Shown: positions 15,101-27,396 of the stretch, piece by piece | Layout of the letters: each line of letters begins with the position of its first letter | How positions within the stretch are numbered: position 1 is the first letter of the stretch | Assembly (NCBI GenBank): GCA_033239005.1 | Contig: BSQZ01000035.1 | Coordinates: forward strand, 4,952,501-5,016,500 | Source: Lamellibrachia satsuma | Taxonomy: Eukaryota > Annelida > Polychaeta > Sabellida > Siboglinidae | DNA length: 64,000 bases | Direction of reading: 5' to 3' | Position numbers and translations under genes: made by a program | Notes under the pieces: model-generated | Database searches by the model: none | Seen by the model: only the letters and a program-made list of their open reading frames with translations | What the model was told of the DNA's origin: nothing

Positions 15101-17223
15101 TGCGAACAATCATATGTCTGTCTTAACAATTTTGTGGAGGTATGTAACACTGAATACAAGGCATTGACAGTGAATGACTACAAGTTAATGACATATTTAT
15201 TAGATCAAAGCACTAGCTAGATAATGACAGAGTCACTCCAGTATTAGCACTATGTCGTAGTTCAAGCTGAAAACAACACTGCAAGCATTCTGCATTAGTT
15301 TAACAACACAGATATAATGTCACCATGAATACTGATACACTCAAACAGGAGGCACGTAGTGGATATAGTCAACATAGATATTGATACATTCAAACAGGAG
15401 GCACGTAGTGCATATTGATACTTTAGAAGGATTTATCCAACTTAGTCTTACCACGATCCCTGTCCCTGTTCAGCTGCATGTCCCTCTCCCTCTCCCGTTT
15501 CCTTGCTTCTTTACGCTTATGTCGATGTTTATCCTTCTTTCCCCCAGCAGCTGCCTGTGGAGGCTGAATCTGCAGTGAATCTTCTATCACATCTTCAGCT
15601 TCCACCCTGATCAAAAACACAATCAATATTTAGAAGAGAACAACTGGTCAAACATGGAAGTCAACACAGTAGCAGCTAATCTGTTTGTCTATTTATTAAA
15701 TGCTCAAGCAATAACCTGATCATATAGTTTTACTGCATCTGTCCATATTCTAGCTTTGAAAGAATCCGTAAGTTTCTGTTTCAATGAACATACATATCAA
15801 AAACCATAATACCAAACGCACAGGGTTGGGTTTCTGACAGTCAGAAAGGTATTTCTGATGTGACAATGTCAGAAACCCATCAGAAACTGTCAGAATCTAA
15901 TACATGCTATATAAATTTATAATGTTTAGCATTTGTGAAGGTGTAGCAACAGGTGGCTGGCCAAGCAACCTGCTATGTAGAAAGCATTGGGCCAATCAGC
16001 TTATACCTCCATCAAGCACAGACAGGTGCACATATGATAAAAGCAGGCTCAGACAATACTCTTACAAAACTTAGTTGTAGCTCACTTGATAGCTCAGCTC
16101 TGGGAATTGGGACTTGTGATTGACTGGACCTGCCTTGAATCTTTCTTTGATATCGATTTGTCTAATCTTACACAATGAAGCTGTGCATAGCTCACTATCA
16201 GCTCACAGCAGTAGCAGTACAACAGTACAGTTCTGTCTCAATAGTTTAACTCTTTATTGGCTTCCAATTTGCTTATTGACACAGCCACACAGGTCTGTGT
16301 AGTCCTAACCCAGTCCCTTGAAGTCCTCTCCAATGTTATTACTGGTGTGCACCTAAACCCACCCAACTTCTTTCATGCTTTCCCACTTGTGATTGACACC
16401 TGTCCTGCTCTTTTCAAAGCTAGCTGTCAAGTGAAACCATACTGCAACAATTACATAGATCTGTTAGTATTTCTATCTGCTAACAAATTGGTAGAAAATG
16501 CAATTTATGCAAACATAATAGACTGCACAGAGTAAAAGTTGCAATTGTATATGACATGTAACAGGTTACTAATGGATTATTACGTTGATTTAATATACAA
16601 TCTACACATTAAACAAAATGGCATGTGATTTTTTTAAAGAAAATGTATCAAAAATGGAGTTTCTGACAGTTTCTGACATTTTGATGTCAGAAAGGTATTT
16701 CTGACGAGATGGTTGAAACCACGGTTTAAACCGCGGTAGAAACCGTCCTGTCAGAAACCTGCCAACCCTGCATACGCACAAGTGGCAGCATCAGTGCCAA
16801 CACCAGTGCCAACATACACACACACACAACTCAACACCAAGAAGGATAACATTATTTTGTCAATGATGAATTGGCTAGTTACAAGTACACCATGATATCC
16901 CCAGACTCCTGTTACCTATGATGCTTTCCCTTGGTTGGCTTAACCTCTTTTTCCTCCTCCTTCTCATCACTGAAAGCCTCGTCATCGCTGTCATTGACCA
17001 CAAGCACATGACGGGCATCCCCACCGACATGATGGGCATCCCCACCGACATGATGGGCATCCTCATCAACGTGACGGACGTCTCCACTACTCTGTGTTGT
17101 TGCTGGAGCTGACTCGACCTCATCGTCAGGCATGACCAGTTCTATGTCAGGGCTGAGGTGGATGACATCTGGACTCTGCTCCAGTTCTCCCTGCTCCATG
17201 GGACTGGTGATCGGCTCCGACAT
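4372..17223 (-). CDS. CDK11: Cyclin-dependent kinase 11 (PITSLRE kinase), complete, 16 coding exons
   Basis: Nuclear Ser/Thr kinase that works with L-type cyclins in transcription and pre-mRNA splicing; in vertebrates a shorter form acts in mitosis. Coding exons in transcript order: 17223-16916, 15606-15452, 14977-14851, 14652-14465, 14082-13942, 13736-13515, 12095-12006, 11656-11399, 11063-10942, 10513-10408, 9997-9876, 7953-7846, 6821-6705, 5753-5605, 5333-5141, 4467-4372. All junctions are GT-AG with matching phases; the total is 2502 bases (833 residues; human about 780-795). Residues 1-410 are charged and low in complexity, with Arg/Glu coiled coil, RS-like and acidic Ser/Glu stretches. 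The kinase domain begins near 475: glycine loop GTYGVV 483-488, Lys503, signature PVTSLRE 515-521, HRDLK with Asp598, DFG 616-618. The end [10 protein letters not shown] matches the family C-terminus. The start ATG has an in-frame upstream stop; a 5' UTR exon further upstream is not excluded. Residues 1-100 resemble vertebrate CDK11 little. Confidence 0.97.
5964..6583. repeat. Complex (AC)n / ACACGC / ACACAT microsatellite in a CDK11 intron
   Basis: About 620 bases of almost unbroken alternating A/G and C/T, with CACGC, CACAT and CCACCAC variants, lie in the intron between exons 13 and 14. The 200-codon frames on both strands (poly Thr-His, poly Val-Cys) are by-products of the repeat. Confidence 0.98.
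10490..10640. repeat. Three tandem copies of the CDK11 exon-10 acceptor region
   Basis: The start of exon 10 and its 3' splice site occur at 10494-10524. They recur upstream in the intron at about 10537-10570 and 10601-10637. Each copy reads, on the minus strand, a TG-rich run, TTATGACA(G), then codons for E-I-V/M-V-G-S-N. Copy 2 keeps AG at the junction; copy 3 has AAG shifted by one base. (CA)n and (CACG)n tracts separate the copies. Confidence 0.9.
12096..13290. repeat. Minisatellite built from the CDK11 exon-7 splice acceptor
   Basis: About 1.2 kb of tandem repeats with 31-34-base subunits fill most of the intron upstream of exon 7. Between about 12230 and 12830 the subunits form higher-order units of about 126 bases (the phrase CAATAACACATTC recurs at 12231, 12358, 12482, 12575, 12701 and 12827). 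Most subunits hold, on the minus strand, TTGCAGAGAG followed by TGGCAGTGAG or a close variant. That is the junction used by exon 7 at 12095. The repeat fades into diverged copies near 13290. Confidence 0.95.
15821..16770. mobile_element. Non-autonomous hAT-type DNA transposon in CDK11 intron 1
   Basis: The left end starts CAGGGTTGGGTTTCTGACAG and the right end is CTGTCAGAAACCTGCCAACCCTG read inward, so the terminal inverted repeats are about 20 bases with small differences. The flanks are CAAACGCA (15813-15820) and CATACGCA (16771-16778), an 8-base target-site duplication with one mismatch, as expected for hAT elements. Further GTTTCTGACA-type subterminal repeats lie inside both ends. I see no transposase frame in the 950 bases. 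It lies wholly inside intron 1. Confidence 0.85.
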
Positions 17224-17300
17224 ACCTAGACACACCTGTCAATATATAAACATTGATCATCAAACTATCAAGATTTGATTTCACAAAATGTATCACTTGC

Positions 17301-17530
17301 CAGGGTTGGGTTTCTGACAGTTAGAAAAGTATTTCTGATGGGACAGTGTCAGAAATGTTCAGTATCTAATGGATTTATGTATGATATAGAAAGAGAAATG
17401 ATATGTTCTTGCATAAAAAGAATAAATTACGTATGTATGTGAAGGTGTTAGCAACTGCAGAGTGGGTGGTCAAGCTGTGTTATGTTGAAATCAGTGCACC
17501 AATTCACTTGCAACACAATTCATGCAAAAC
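17301..17530. mobile_element. Second, truncated copy of the hAT-type element
   Basis: CAGGGTTGGGTTTCTGACAG recurs at 17301 and sequence similar to 15821-16030 follows for about 230 bases in the same orientation. No right end was found. The terminal repeat begins only 78 bases upstream of the CDK11 start codon, so this copy lies in the 5' UTR, its flanking intron or the promoter-proximal region. Confidence 0.75.
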
Positions 17531-18504
17531 ATTAAAGCCTGTATATTAGACTGTATTAATGATATACATTACAGTACAGAGTAATCTATGCTAATTCAAT
17601 ATAAAATGCAGTTGTGACAAACTATTTAATTGGGAAATACACCAAATTGGTGTAATTTATTGGTTTATCAACATTGAAAGAGGACATCCTTGCTATTTAA
17701 AAATAAACATGAAGGACGAAGGTGTGATGATCATAACAAGTTTGGTAATATTTGAAGGATATGCCAATTTACGCTATACTGTTGATATTAAGGAGACAGG
17801 CAATCCGATTGACACTATAGTGTGCCAAGACATTCTGATTAATGTGGCTTCGATTTGGGGTGAATCAAAAGCGGCATAGATTTTCACCCATTGGCAGTGC
17901 AGGCGAATACAATTTTCATCAGCATCAAACGTTACTTTCAACGACAGCAAATTTTTCACAAATAAAATTCATACTGCAATGTTTATTAAATTCATTATTA
18001 GTCCGAAAGGTATTATTACTTTATTCTAGAACAGTGTCAATGAGTTTCTGTTTTATGCATGAACACTTGTTTTGCTTTATTACTTTACAACTACTATATA
18101 ATATACTTATAATGTATACATTTTTGTGGGACCAGTTCAAGCTAACTCACCAGGGCTGAAAAAAAAACTGGTCCAGTTAATTTTTTTTGGCAAATTTCAG
18201 ACACTGGTTGGATGAGTGTCTAATGTATTGGTTTAGTGGGATATCTATCAGATTGTGTTCTACTTTGAATAATGTATATTTTTTATTTATCCAATCGATA
18301 AAAAGAAGAAAGTGGCTAGCGCTCCAGACACATAAGCACATCTGTACAGCTATTAGCTATTAGTCCGACACTCTTTCTGCTTTGTATATGCAGTAAGCGT
18401 GTGTACGTATTCCCGACGGCATATAATGTGTGCATGCAGACTGTCAACAAATCATTAATAAACCAGGTGCTAAACATCGGAATATTATCCGATATGCTTA
18501 AATT

Positions 18505-18660
18505 TGACAAAGGAATGGCTGAATGCTTCTCGGAGAAGTCAAAATGGCGTTGGAATGAACAGGTCTGCCAAGGGTGAAGTGTAAAGCACTTTGAGCAGTC
18601 TCAAGGACTGGATACCGCGATACATAAGAATGTACCTTTACATCTTCATACTTCGATGAT
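18505..18660 (+). repeat. SINE/LINE-tail-like module
   Basis: The stretch has ATGGCTGAATGCTTCT, then GAACAGGTCTG, then GTGTAAAGCACTTTGAGCAG. The last string is the 3'-end motif common to L2-clade LINEs and SINEs that share their tails. The same order of phrases occurs at 19880-19985. Confidence 0.5.
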
Positions 18661-19018
18661 TGACAATGAGTACAGTTTTATACATAACCGTGCTTGAACG
18701 TATATATATAATTATATATAATTGACAACAATTACGTTTTAATATGGCAATAAATACATACCTCGACCTTTCGAAGACCAAGATATAGGCCTAATTATCG
18801 CCTATATGAGATGTGTGGCAGTTAGTGTTGCAACATTTTAGTGCTGGACCTATACTAGCACAGCTGATTCATACACTCTCTGGCAATGATGGAACTTTAG
18901 CCGCTGCTATTTATTTTCCAATAAGTTCTCATTGCATATGCGCACATGAAGTGCCCGACCACTAGCTGTTTTGCACTACATCCGGGTCTGGACCTATAGA
19001 AACAGCCTAAAAAGAATG

Positions 19019-19056
<38 letters not shown>

Positions 19057-19689
19057 AGGGTCCAACAAGTAAACGGTTACTGACTGACTAGTTCAATTAT
19101 TCCTCGTAAGACCATCATAGTCAGATAACCACAATATACTGGCATTAGTGGTTGGTATTAGGGAGGTCAAGATAAATTTTATTTGTTCATAATTTTATAG
19201 TCTTCTGTCATACACCATTAGGTAGCTGCTTTAATACAGTGATATAAGCTTTTTGAATTTTTATAAAATCTTTTGTAGAAGTGAAGTAATATGGTCATAT
19301 GAGTACCTATGAATGTGGCATTTTTGTTGTTGGACAGGTTCCATGTAGGAGCAAATGCCACCAAAATGGGCACTTTTACGGACAATTCCAAACTGCTTTA
19401 TTCACAAACTACATATTTATAAACTACTTAAAACACAGCAGAGTGTATACCCATTGTACACAGATTGCAAAAATTTATACTTGAGAAGAAAGTCATACTT
19501 AACATAATAATTAACTAATTAATGTTAATTAGCCTAATTAATGCATAAACAAACAATATCATGCAATTTTAATGATTGAGTAGTTGCATTGCTGAATAAA
19601 ATGTTTACATACAATTAACACAATATTAATAGGACTTAATGTATTAATTATTAGTTAAATAGGAAGTTTCTAATATTAAATTTTTTTAC

Positions 19690-20005
19690 AATGTGGGGCA
19701 CTGTAGCTCTGCAGTCAGAACGCCAGACTATCAGTGGAGAGGACTGAGTCCACCTTTTGGGCAATTTCATTCATCCCACTTCCTCAGTTCACTCAGTTAT
19801 ATAACAACATTCCTGGCAATAGACAGTGATAGGATTCCAGTGGTAGAATTATAAGAATGAACAGTAGTAATTGCAGCATGGCTGGATGCTTCAAATGGAA
19901 GCTGAAATGGTGTTAGTGTAAACAGGTCTGTCTGCCGGCAACACGCTGCCGGCAACAAGTGAAACACGCTCTGAGCAATGAATGTTGGAGGGATGCTGTA
20001 TAAAT
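19690..20005 (+). repeat. tRNA-derived SINE candidate
   Basis: A head at 19692-19760 resembles a decayed tRNA: TGTAGCTCTGCAGTCAGA is like an A box and AGGACTGAGTCC is like a B box about 45 bases later. It is followed by a body that ends in the module ATGGCTGGATGCTTC ... AACAGGTCTGTC ... AAACACGCTCTGAGCA, shared with 18505-18660 and partly with 43470-43540. It is not a functional tRNA gene because no acceptor stem closes. Confidence 0.5.
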
Positions 20006-22470
20006 TGAATGCTTAATTTTTTATTAATTCCAGATGTGAATATATAGGAGGCATGAGGCTGTCTATAAAAACATATGGTGATGAGGTGCAGTATTTTCAT
20101 GTACTAAATGTAAAAAAAAAATTTGTGGATTATGATATCCTGAAAAAAGTAAACATGTGTGAGAAAATATTGATCAATGTGATATATATATATGTTTGTT
20201 ATAAAACTTTTAAAATGGCATTCTAATTCTAATCAATTAATTAAATAAGGATCATCTTAAATTAAACACTGTCACATATTTTGTTTAATTCTTTTCTTTT
20301 AGGAAAATATTTCCCATAGTTGTAACAGACTTTGTAAAGTATGGAAGTTCTCTGTAGACCCATACAATATAATTATGGTTTACCGCAATATTATAGTATG
20401 TTATTTATGCTTGAAGACAGACGAATGCCTACCCCTATAAACAAATGGCTATGTTTTACAAACACCTAAATTTTACAAACATACATACATGGCATGACCC
20501 ATAAAATCAGTTTTTGCTTGGAGTCCCTTCTTAACTGCAGTTAACAATTAATAAACCACATGCTTTGATATAACAATACCCATTAAACCAATATATTTGT
20601 AGTTAGTCTACCAGTGACTAAACATTACCCCCCCCAACATGTATATCATTTGAAGGGGTAGAGGTGAGAAGATTTGTCCAAATTGCAACAAATGGGATGT
20701 GCGGTAATTTGAATCAAGTTTGTTTGTCGTTGTTTTGAAGAAAGACCACGAGACCAATTTACATGCCTATACATCAGTTCAGCTTGTCTACTTTTGGTGC
20801 ACAGAGGCATTATTGCAATGTTATTAGAAGTCTGCAATTTATATTTTCTGATCTTATACTGGTTGTTGAGAGGGTTAGCACAGGCCAATACAACAGGCTC
20901 AAAATCCCCTTTGTACTTTTTAGCCAGACTGCTGGCAATAGATTATACTGGTGTAGGAGGCAGTCTGACCTGAGTCAATTTACTTCTACAGAGGAAGACT
21001 CAACTGGCAAGTTCCTAGCAGTTAGCACTGTCACTGATGAATGGTCCTTTATAGACGTCCTGGTGGCTTAATTAAACAGTTGTTTACGTAACAGGGGGTT
21101 TCTGGCTGGGAAAAGATGCTGCATGTTGCCTTTTTTGGGTATCATAGTCAAAGTTATTGGAGAATGGCGGTGTACTATGTGTAGGGATGGTAAGGGGTAA
21201 TCAATCAGAAATAACAAAGTATTAAAAAAAATAGTTGAACATTGAAATACTTGAGGAAAGATTCATTTTGTTAACTACAAATAAATTAATTTTCACAGCA
21301 TATATTGAGAAAGTACTATATACTCGTAATGTACTCATAAAATCTGAGTACATTGAGTATGAGTACGATAGAGCCAAATATTTATCGAAAACATAAAAAA
21401 AGTACTTGGGATTTGGCAAATACTTTAACGATCAAGTACAATTACTGCACTCGGCAAAATGGCAAGTACAAGTCCAAGTACAGCTGTACTTAAGTACACA
21501 AGTACTCGAACACATACCTTATATATATAATGTGCCACACCATCATATATTTGGATAAACCTGCTCAAAGGAGCTAACCAGGTAAAATATGAAAACATGT
21601 ATAAAATAATGGGCACGATTTTGGGCCCTTAACCCTTGTTCATATTATAATAGCTAGGCAGTTACAGAGACAATTTGCATGTCAATGCTTAGTTCTTTTG
21701 TACAAGTGCTCAAGCATAGCCACTTAGTTGCAATTTAAGTAAATTTTGAGATATCAACTTTTTAACTATTGGTTGAATGCACATGGAATGATCTAGGTAC
21801 ATTATAAAGGTAAATATAATCTAGAACTACACATTCACAAGTTTTTTTATTCCATTTGACAACAATATGTACATAATTTTCTTAGTAGAGATGGAATAGG
21901 TAATATATAGATGTGGAACTATAGTATGTATGTTACTATATATAGTGGAGAATAAGCAGGCCAAATCTCAGAGTTCTAGTACAAAGAGTTTTTTAGTTAT
22001 TGGTATTTAAAATAGAACTAGAAATCTTCACGATTTCCGAAAAGTGGCAACTACAATTCTTGATTTTCAACTCAAGTAAGACTTAAATTATATTTTTATT
22101 GACAATTCGTTCAGGTAGTTTGTGATATAAAACATACTGTAATCAATCAATCTGAACTGATTATAAAAACGAGAGCTGGCATAATAGGCAGTACAGCCTA
22201 ATAGCCAGAAGAAGACCTGTAAGAACCTGTAAGTATTTGAAATACATTTTCAATTATACAAAATATAACAATTACAGCCAAATTTCTAAAACAATTACAA
22301 TTACACAATTTTGTTGTATTGCAATTAAAAAATTAGACCCAGCCCTGGTTAGAGTGCATTTCGAAAGATCGCCATACATGCGTTACAGGCATAGCAATGT
22401 TTCGATCACTTAAAATACGATAAAAGACAATATTAAAAAACTATATGCACTTTTTGTACCAGAACTTCTG

Positions 22471-22529
22471 TGTGTTTGCAATATCGCACATCACTTCTGG
22501 CAGAAGTGATGTGGGATATCGCAAACACA
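22471..22529. repeat. 59-base near-perfect palindrome
   Basis: Two 29-base arms, 22471-22499 and 22501-22529, are reverse complements with two mismatches around a single central base. The outer end is TGTGTTTGC(A/G)ATATC and the inner end is ACATCACTTCTG. Confidence 0.9.
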
Positions 22530-22602
22530 TTAGCATCGAAAAATTTAGGTAAGAATGTATTAAGAGAGGTTAATAACTAAGGCCAATTTAGTTAATGTTT
22601 AC

Positions 22603-22604
<2 letters not shown>

Positions 22605-22652
<48 letters not shown>
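22605..22652. repeat. (TA)n microsatellite
   Basis: About 24 uninterrupted TA units. Confidence 0.97.
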
Positions 22653-22936
22653 TAGTCAATTAATAAAACGTGCCGAGTGTTTGAAACCAACAAAAACTGC
22701 ATGGCCCATTGGCATTGCTGTAGACTTATTATCACCCAGATTAACAACAGTTGCATCTAATTAATTTATATACTACTGCTATATACCTATATCTTTTAAA
22801 ACAGCGATTTTCACCTACATGATTATACTAGCTATTATCTTTTAAATCCAATGGCCATTCAGCTACTGGGTCCTAAATTGACGTTTCACTCCCCTTCGCT
22901 GTGAGCTGACGACGGATAAAGCCTATCGCATTCGTT

Positions 22937-22948
22937 CTGCGCATGCGT
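22937..22948. promoter_or_regulatory. NRF-1-like motif in a CpG-rich patch
   Basis: CTGCGCATGCGT fits the palindromic NRF-1 site. It lies in a short CpG-containing patch (22890-23060) within otherwise AT-rich DNA, about 5.7 kb upstream of the CDK11 start codon. It could be part of a distal promoter or of the dispersed repeat that begins just after it. No transcript evidence can be seen. Confidence 0.25.
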
Positions 22949-23059
22949 CCTGCAGGGATTCAGACAGTAGTGACGTCTGGTGATCACTTCACAAGAGCTA
23001 CTCGCCTTGATTATTAGGTTCCGCGCTGTGGCGCCACCTTTTGTCGCACACATCTTCGC

Positions 23060-23520
23060 CGGGAGGGTTCAGCCTACAGTTACATTTTCCATTGGTGGCT
23101 ATGTTAATGTTTTTGATGATAATAAGAAAACTTGACCATCAACAATTCTGAAACTTCTTACCTGCCGTTGTAATCATTTCGTTGACATGCTGATCGAGTT
23201 TAGTCAAAATTAGACATTTCTAGCTCTTGTAAAATGCCTGCATGTGCCATACCTGTCAATATTTACCAATAATATGTGCATGAATTACTACGCACACCTT
23301 CCACTTATTAAAATCATCTACAAATCCAAGTTCTACCAGTAAACTAGGCAATGTGCCTGCTCAAATGCAGTTATGTCAGATAATATGATTTTCTGAAAAC
23401 TTTACACATCTAAAATTATTGTGACCTACATACAACAGGAAGTGTATGTGAGGCATGACCCCTGGATACAGCGTTCGCGTCAGCTTTCATTCCATAAACT
23501 CAAACTAATCACTTATCTGA
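23060..23520 (+). repeat. Unclassified dispersed repeat, copy 1
   Basis: It begins near GGGTTCAGCCTAC and runs through TTCTGAAACTTCTT, ATGCTGATCGAGTTTAGTCA and CTCAAATGCAGTTATGTCAG to GGCATGACCCCTGGATACAG. The same phrases in the same order occur on the minus strand at 40860-41370 and, more diverged, at 54480-54950. I see no terminal repeats and no conserved open frame. Confidence 0.75.
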
Positions 23521-25189
23521 GATCGTAACATCATTTATGAGTTATAACATTAAAATGTGTGACACTTTGTTGGTACTCTTTTTGCTTTTGTCAATTTATA
23601 AAAATTAAATTAACTTGCATTTCCCTTATCGAAAACAGGGCCAGTGTCGTGGTTGTCTTTGATAGCAGTAGTAACTTTGTCACAATGTGACAGGGCATAT
23701 AATTTGCTGTGTTTGTCCATCACAAAGTGATAGCACTCATATATATTTAAACATACTTTTTTATTATTATTGTTTCTTAGGATATATTTCTTTTATTTTG
23801 GTGGATTATCTAAGTATATAACTAAACATATACACTTTCACGCAGTTTAAATGAATTACTAGGTGATTAAACCTGCCATGTGGCAGTGGTCACGTGAGAT
23901 GCTGGGAACTGCACTGACCCTTTGATGTGACCTGAGCAGGACAGCATCATTATCACTTGGTAAGTGTCACAGAATGTATTAACCAAAATTATATTTATAA
24001 TATTACCATGATGTTAAACATGAAGAAGTTGCGTATCATTTGGTGTAAGTTTAATCAAAAGTGTTAGTAGATATTTAGAGTTATGACTAGTTTTATTCTC
24101 AGGGGTACAGATGACCTTATCTGGCTTGTGTCCTTACTATGGAGCACGTGTGCCAGACTCAGTCTCCAGTAATGGGACTGGTAGTGATTAGTGAAGGATA
24201 CTGGATCTTGGGGTTTTAGCCATGTAGAGACAACAGTATAATTACTGTTTAATCATAGAATGCATCGTGTTCCGTGTTAGCATAATATACACTGTTGTGA
24301 GTAATAAACTTTGATGAAAATATGAAACTGATATCAAGTGCTTCCCCAGTTTTTACTTGTATTGTATGTATATATTATGGACTTTTGCCTGAAATAAAAT
24401 TATTATTATTTAAAAGACAACACGTGGCAGTAATGCGCCTGGGAGATAATGAGGAAGGGGCACGTATGCGAAGAACAAATTAACACATTAATCATCCGGT
24501 TCTTTTTAAACTTAAATCCTACATTTCACAAAGAATAATATGTTGGTGTTTCAATACGGTTTATATCTCTAATGATTAATCCGGGTCCTGAAGATTATGA
24601 CGACTGCGATAGTTTGTTTTCGGAATTATTAATAAATCAATGTATAACCATGTATATACTCATATAACACAATGTCGTAAATTCATAGCATCCAGCAACT
24701 ACACAAGAGCCCGTAAAACTTACCAAGTAGGCGGAACTTAACATGTAAATATATACTGCGCATGACATGAGCCTGCCAACCTCCTCTGGTATGCGCCCAG
24801 ATTCTGGGCGCATAAGTAGATTTAAAAATCAATAATGACGCCGATTGGCTGCTGTCGCTTCACCCGGTAACGCCTACTGAAATGGAGTCACTTAAGAGTC
24901 GCACGTGCTATCGGCAGAGCAAGAGTCGTTACATTTTTAATTTACACTGAAAAAAAAACGGTTTGCTTGTATCCAGAACATCGCCGATGGACGTGATGTG
25001 ATGGGAATACTTCCCACGGAGAACGTAAAAACCCTCTAATACACAAATGTCTCTCGTGTACTTGATATGTTACACGATAAGCATATCGACTGGCCCATGG
25101 TGTTGGTCATGCTACCTGACGACGGTAATAGCGATCGAGATCGAGATGACCAGTTCTATGAGGCACGCTAAGTCCACGACAAGTGTGGA

Positions 25190-25648
25190 ATCTTACAGTT
25201 GAGCTTATTCACTACTGACTTGGGAAATTGGGACTGTCCAAACAATTGCCTAGATTTTCTTTGATGTTGGCAAGTTCAGTCTGATTCTGTAGAGTGAAGC
25301 TATAGCTTCCTCCCAGACTAACAGTTAGTACAAAATGAGCACACCATTGCTGTTGGATTTGTTCTGCATTTTAAAGTAGCAGTTCTAAACTGGCGTCAAC
25401 AGTATATTTTGCATGACCATAAGACATTTAACTACAGAATTAAACAAGTTGTGGGTAATGGGAGGTCCACCATATGTTTTCAATAGGTCCAAAACCAAAA
25501 CCTGGGTTTTAGGTAGGGAATCTAAGTATTTTAATCAAAACAAAACAAATTTAGTTATTTACATCAATGATTTAAATTTTAAAAATAAGTGATTTAAGTC
25601 ATGGTTTCAATCAATAATTAAAACCAACATGATTTAAATCGCCAAGCC
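25190..25648. mobile_element. hAT-like element fragment with right end
   Basis: 25195-25330 is similar to the inside of the element at 15821-16770 (shared order: ACTT...GGGAATTGGGACT, then TTTCTTTGAT, then GTGAAGCT). The segment then runs through ATTTAAATC-type subterminal repeats to CGCCAAGCCTG at 25648, a typical hAT right end. No left end is visible. Confidence 0.5.
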
Positions 25649-26387
25649 TGTAGGGGCATACGGTATGTTCGCGCGAGAAATGTCCAATGCACCTTGTCCC
25701 ACCTTAACAATAACATCATTGGTTCAATGTGCTTCATACACCTGTTAGGGTGATCCTTGTTAACCGGTGGCGACATAGTTATTGCCCTGGTAGGACAGAG
25801 AGACAGGGATAGTCGCGGCCATACACTAGGGAGACGTCGACGTCGAACTGTTGGAGCGGTTCTGTAACTGCTTGTGAAGTAACACTATAACTCACTCTCC
25901 ACAGGTCTTCCGCTATTCATCGTTCAGGACAAACCTTAACTGTTTGTGCGACATGTCACATGCCTCATCAACGGTGACAGAATAAAAACACCTTTCTTAC
26001 TTCAGATATGATCTTCTGCTGGATCTGTTCCCCGATCATAGCAACAACTTCTTTCGGTATTACCTATCTGGTGTACAGGGCATTATTGTTTAGGTCGCCA
26101 AATGCGTTTCTAGAAAAACATTGCCATGATTCTTATCAGTGTTGAGATGGATGGCGTCATGGAGGTGGCTTCTTCTGGGGGGGGGGGCAAATCAGAATGA
26201 CTGGGGACATGCGATGGTATACTGGTGACAACGTCCTGGATTTGTATGTAAGAAATGTCATCATCTGACGAACAAGTGCACGAGGGCGTCACCTCGCGGT
26301 GTCTCGGTGACTAATTAAGACGTGATGAAAAAAATAAATGGGGATGCCCGGGCACCTGAGGGACACCCCCTGGATTGCAACGTACGC

Positions 26388-27013
<626 letters not shown>

Positions 27014-27396
27014 GGCTATTAACGTATCAGTAACATATTGTTACAGTTCTGAGCGATATACAAATTCAGGTACGTGTGTGTTGGCGATTCCATTATATAT
27101 TATTCTGAAACGGAGGCCGGTACGAGTGGCGTTTAAACGAATCGCGCATATGAAACAGTAACACGTCACTTTTGTAACCCTGTTGAGACCGGTCGCCTGT
27201 GAACACACATTTGTCCTTGGGATAGGGGCAACCTCGGATAGGCATTGTTCACTAGGACGAACTTATATACCTGTGTAGAAACAGTATGAGGCCACTTAGG
27301 GGGTTGGAGTATTTAGATCTGAAATAGACTGATTTAATTCAACATGCCGTGAACAATCGAAGTCGTTGCGGAAGGCAGATCATTAAATACAGGGGT

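Larger units (their letters stand above)
17531..26380. other. Large gene-free AT-rich interval with repeats
   Basis: I find no convincing coding exon in this 8.8-kb stretch; the frames are short, unrelated to known families and without codon continuity. Listed separately are SINE-like modules, a 59-base palindrome, TA tracts, a dispersed repeat copy, a CpG-rich patch and a hAT end. In addition, AGTAC / CTTGTACTTG-type subterminal repeats at 21300-21520 look like the end of another DNA transposon, and GACCCAGCCCTG at about 22337-22348 looks like a further hAT right end. Neither has a visible partner. Confidence 0.5.

Noticed and set aside
19692..19760. Possible tRNA gene
   Set aside because: A- and B-box-like strings are present but the acceptor and anticodon stems do not close; a SINE head is more likely.
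20763..21071. 102-codon plus-strand frame
   Set aside because: No family resemblance and no splice context in an AT-rich repeat-bearing interval.
22471..22529. miRNA hairpin
   Set aside because: Arms of 29 bases meet with a one-base loop, unlike a normal precursor.
26110..26292. Ser/Pro-rich 60-codon minus-strand frame
   Set aside because: Protein-like composition but short, next to a microsatellite and with no recognised motif.
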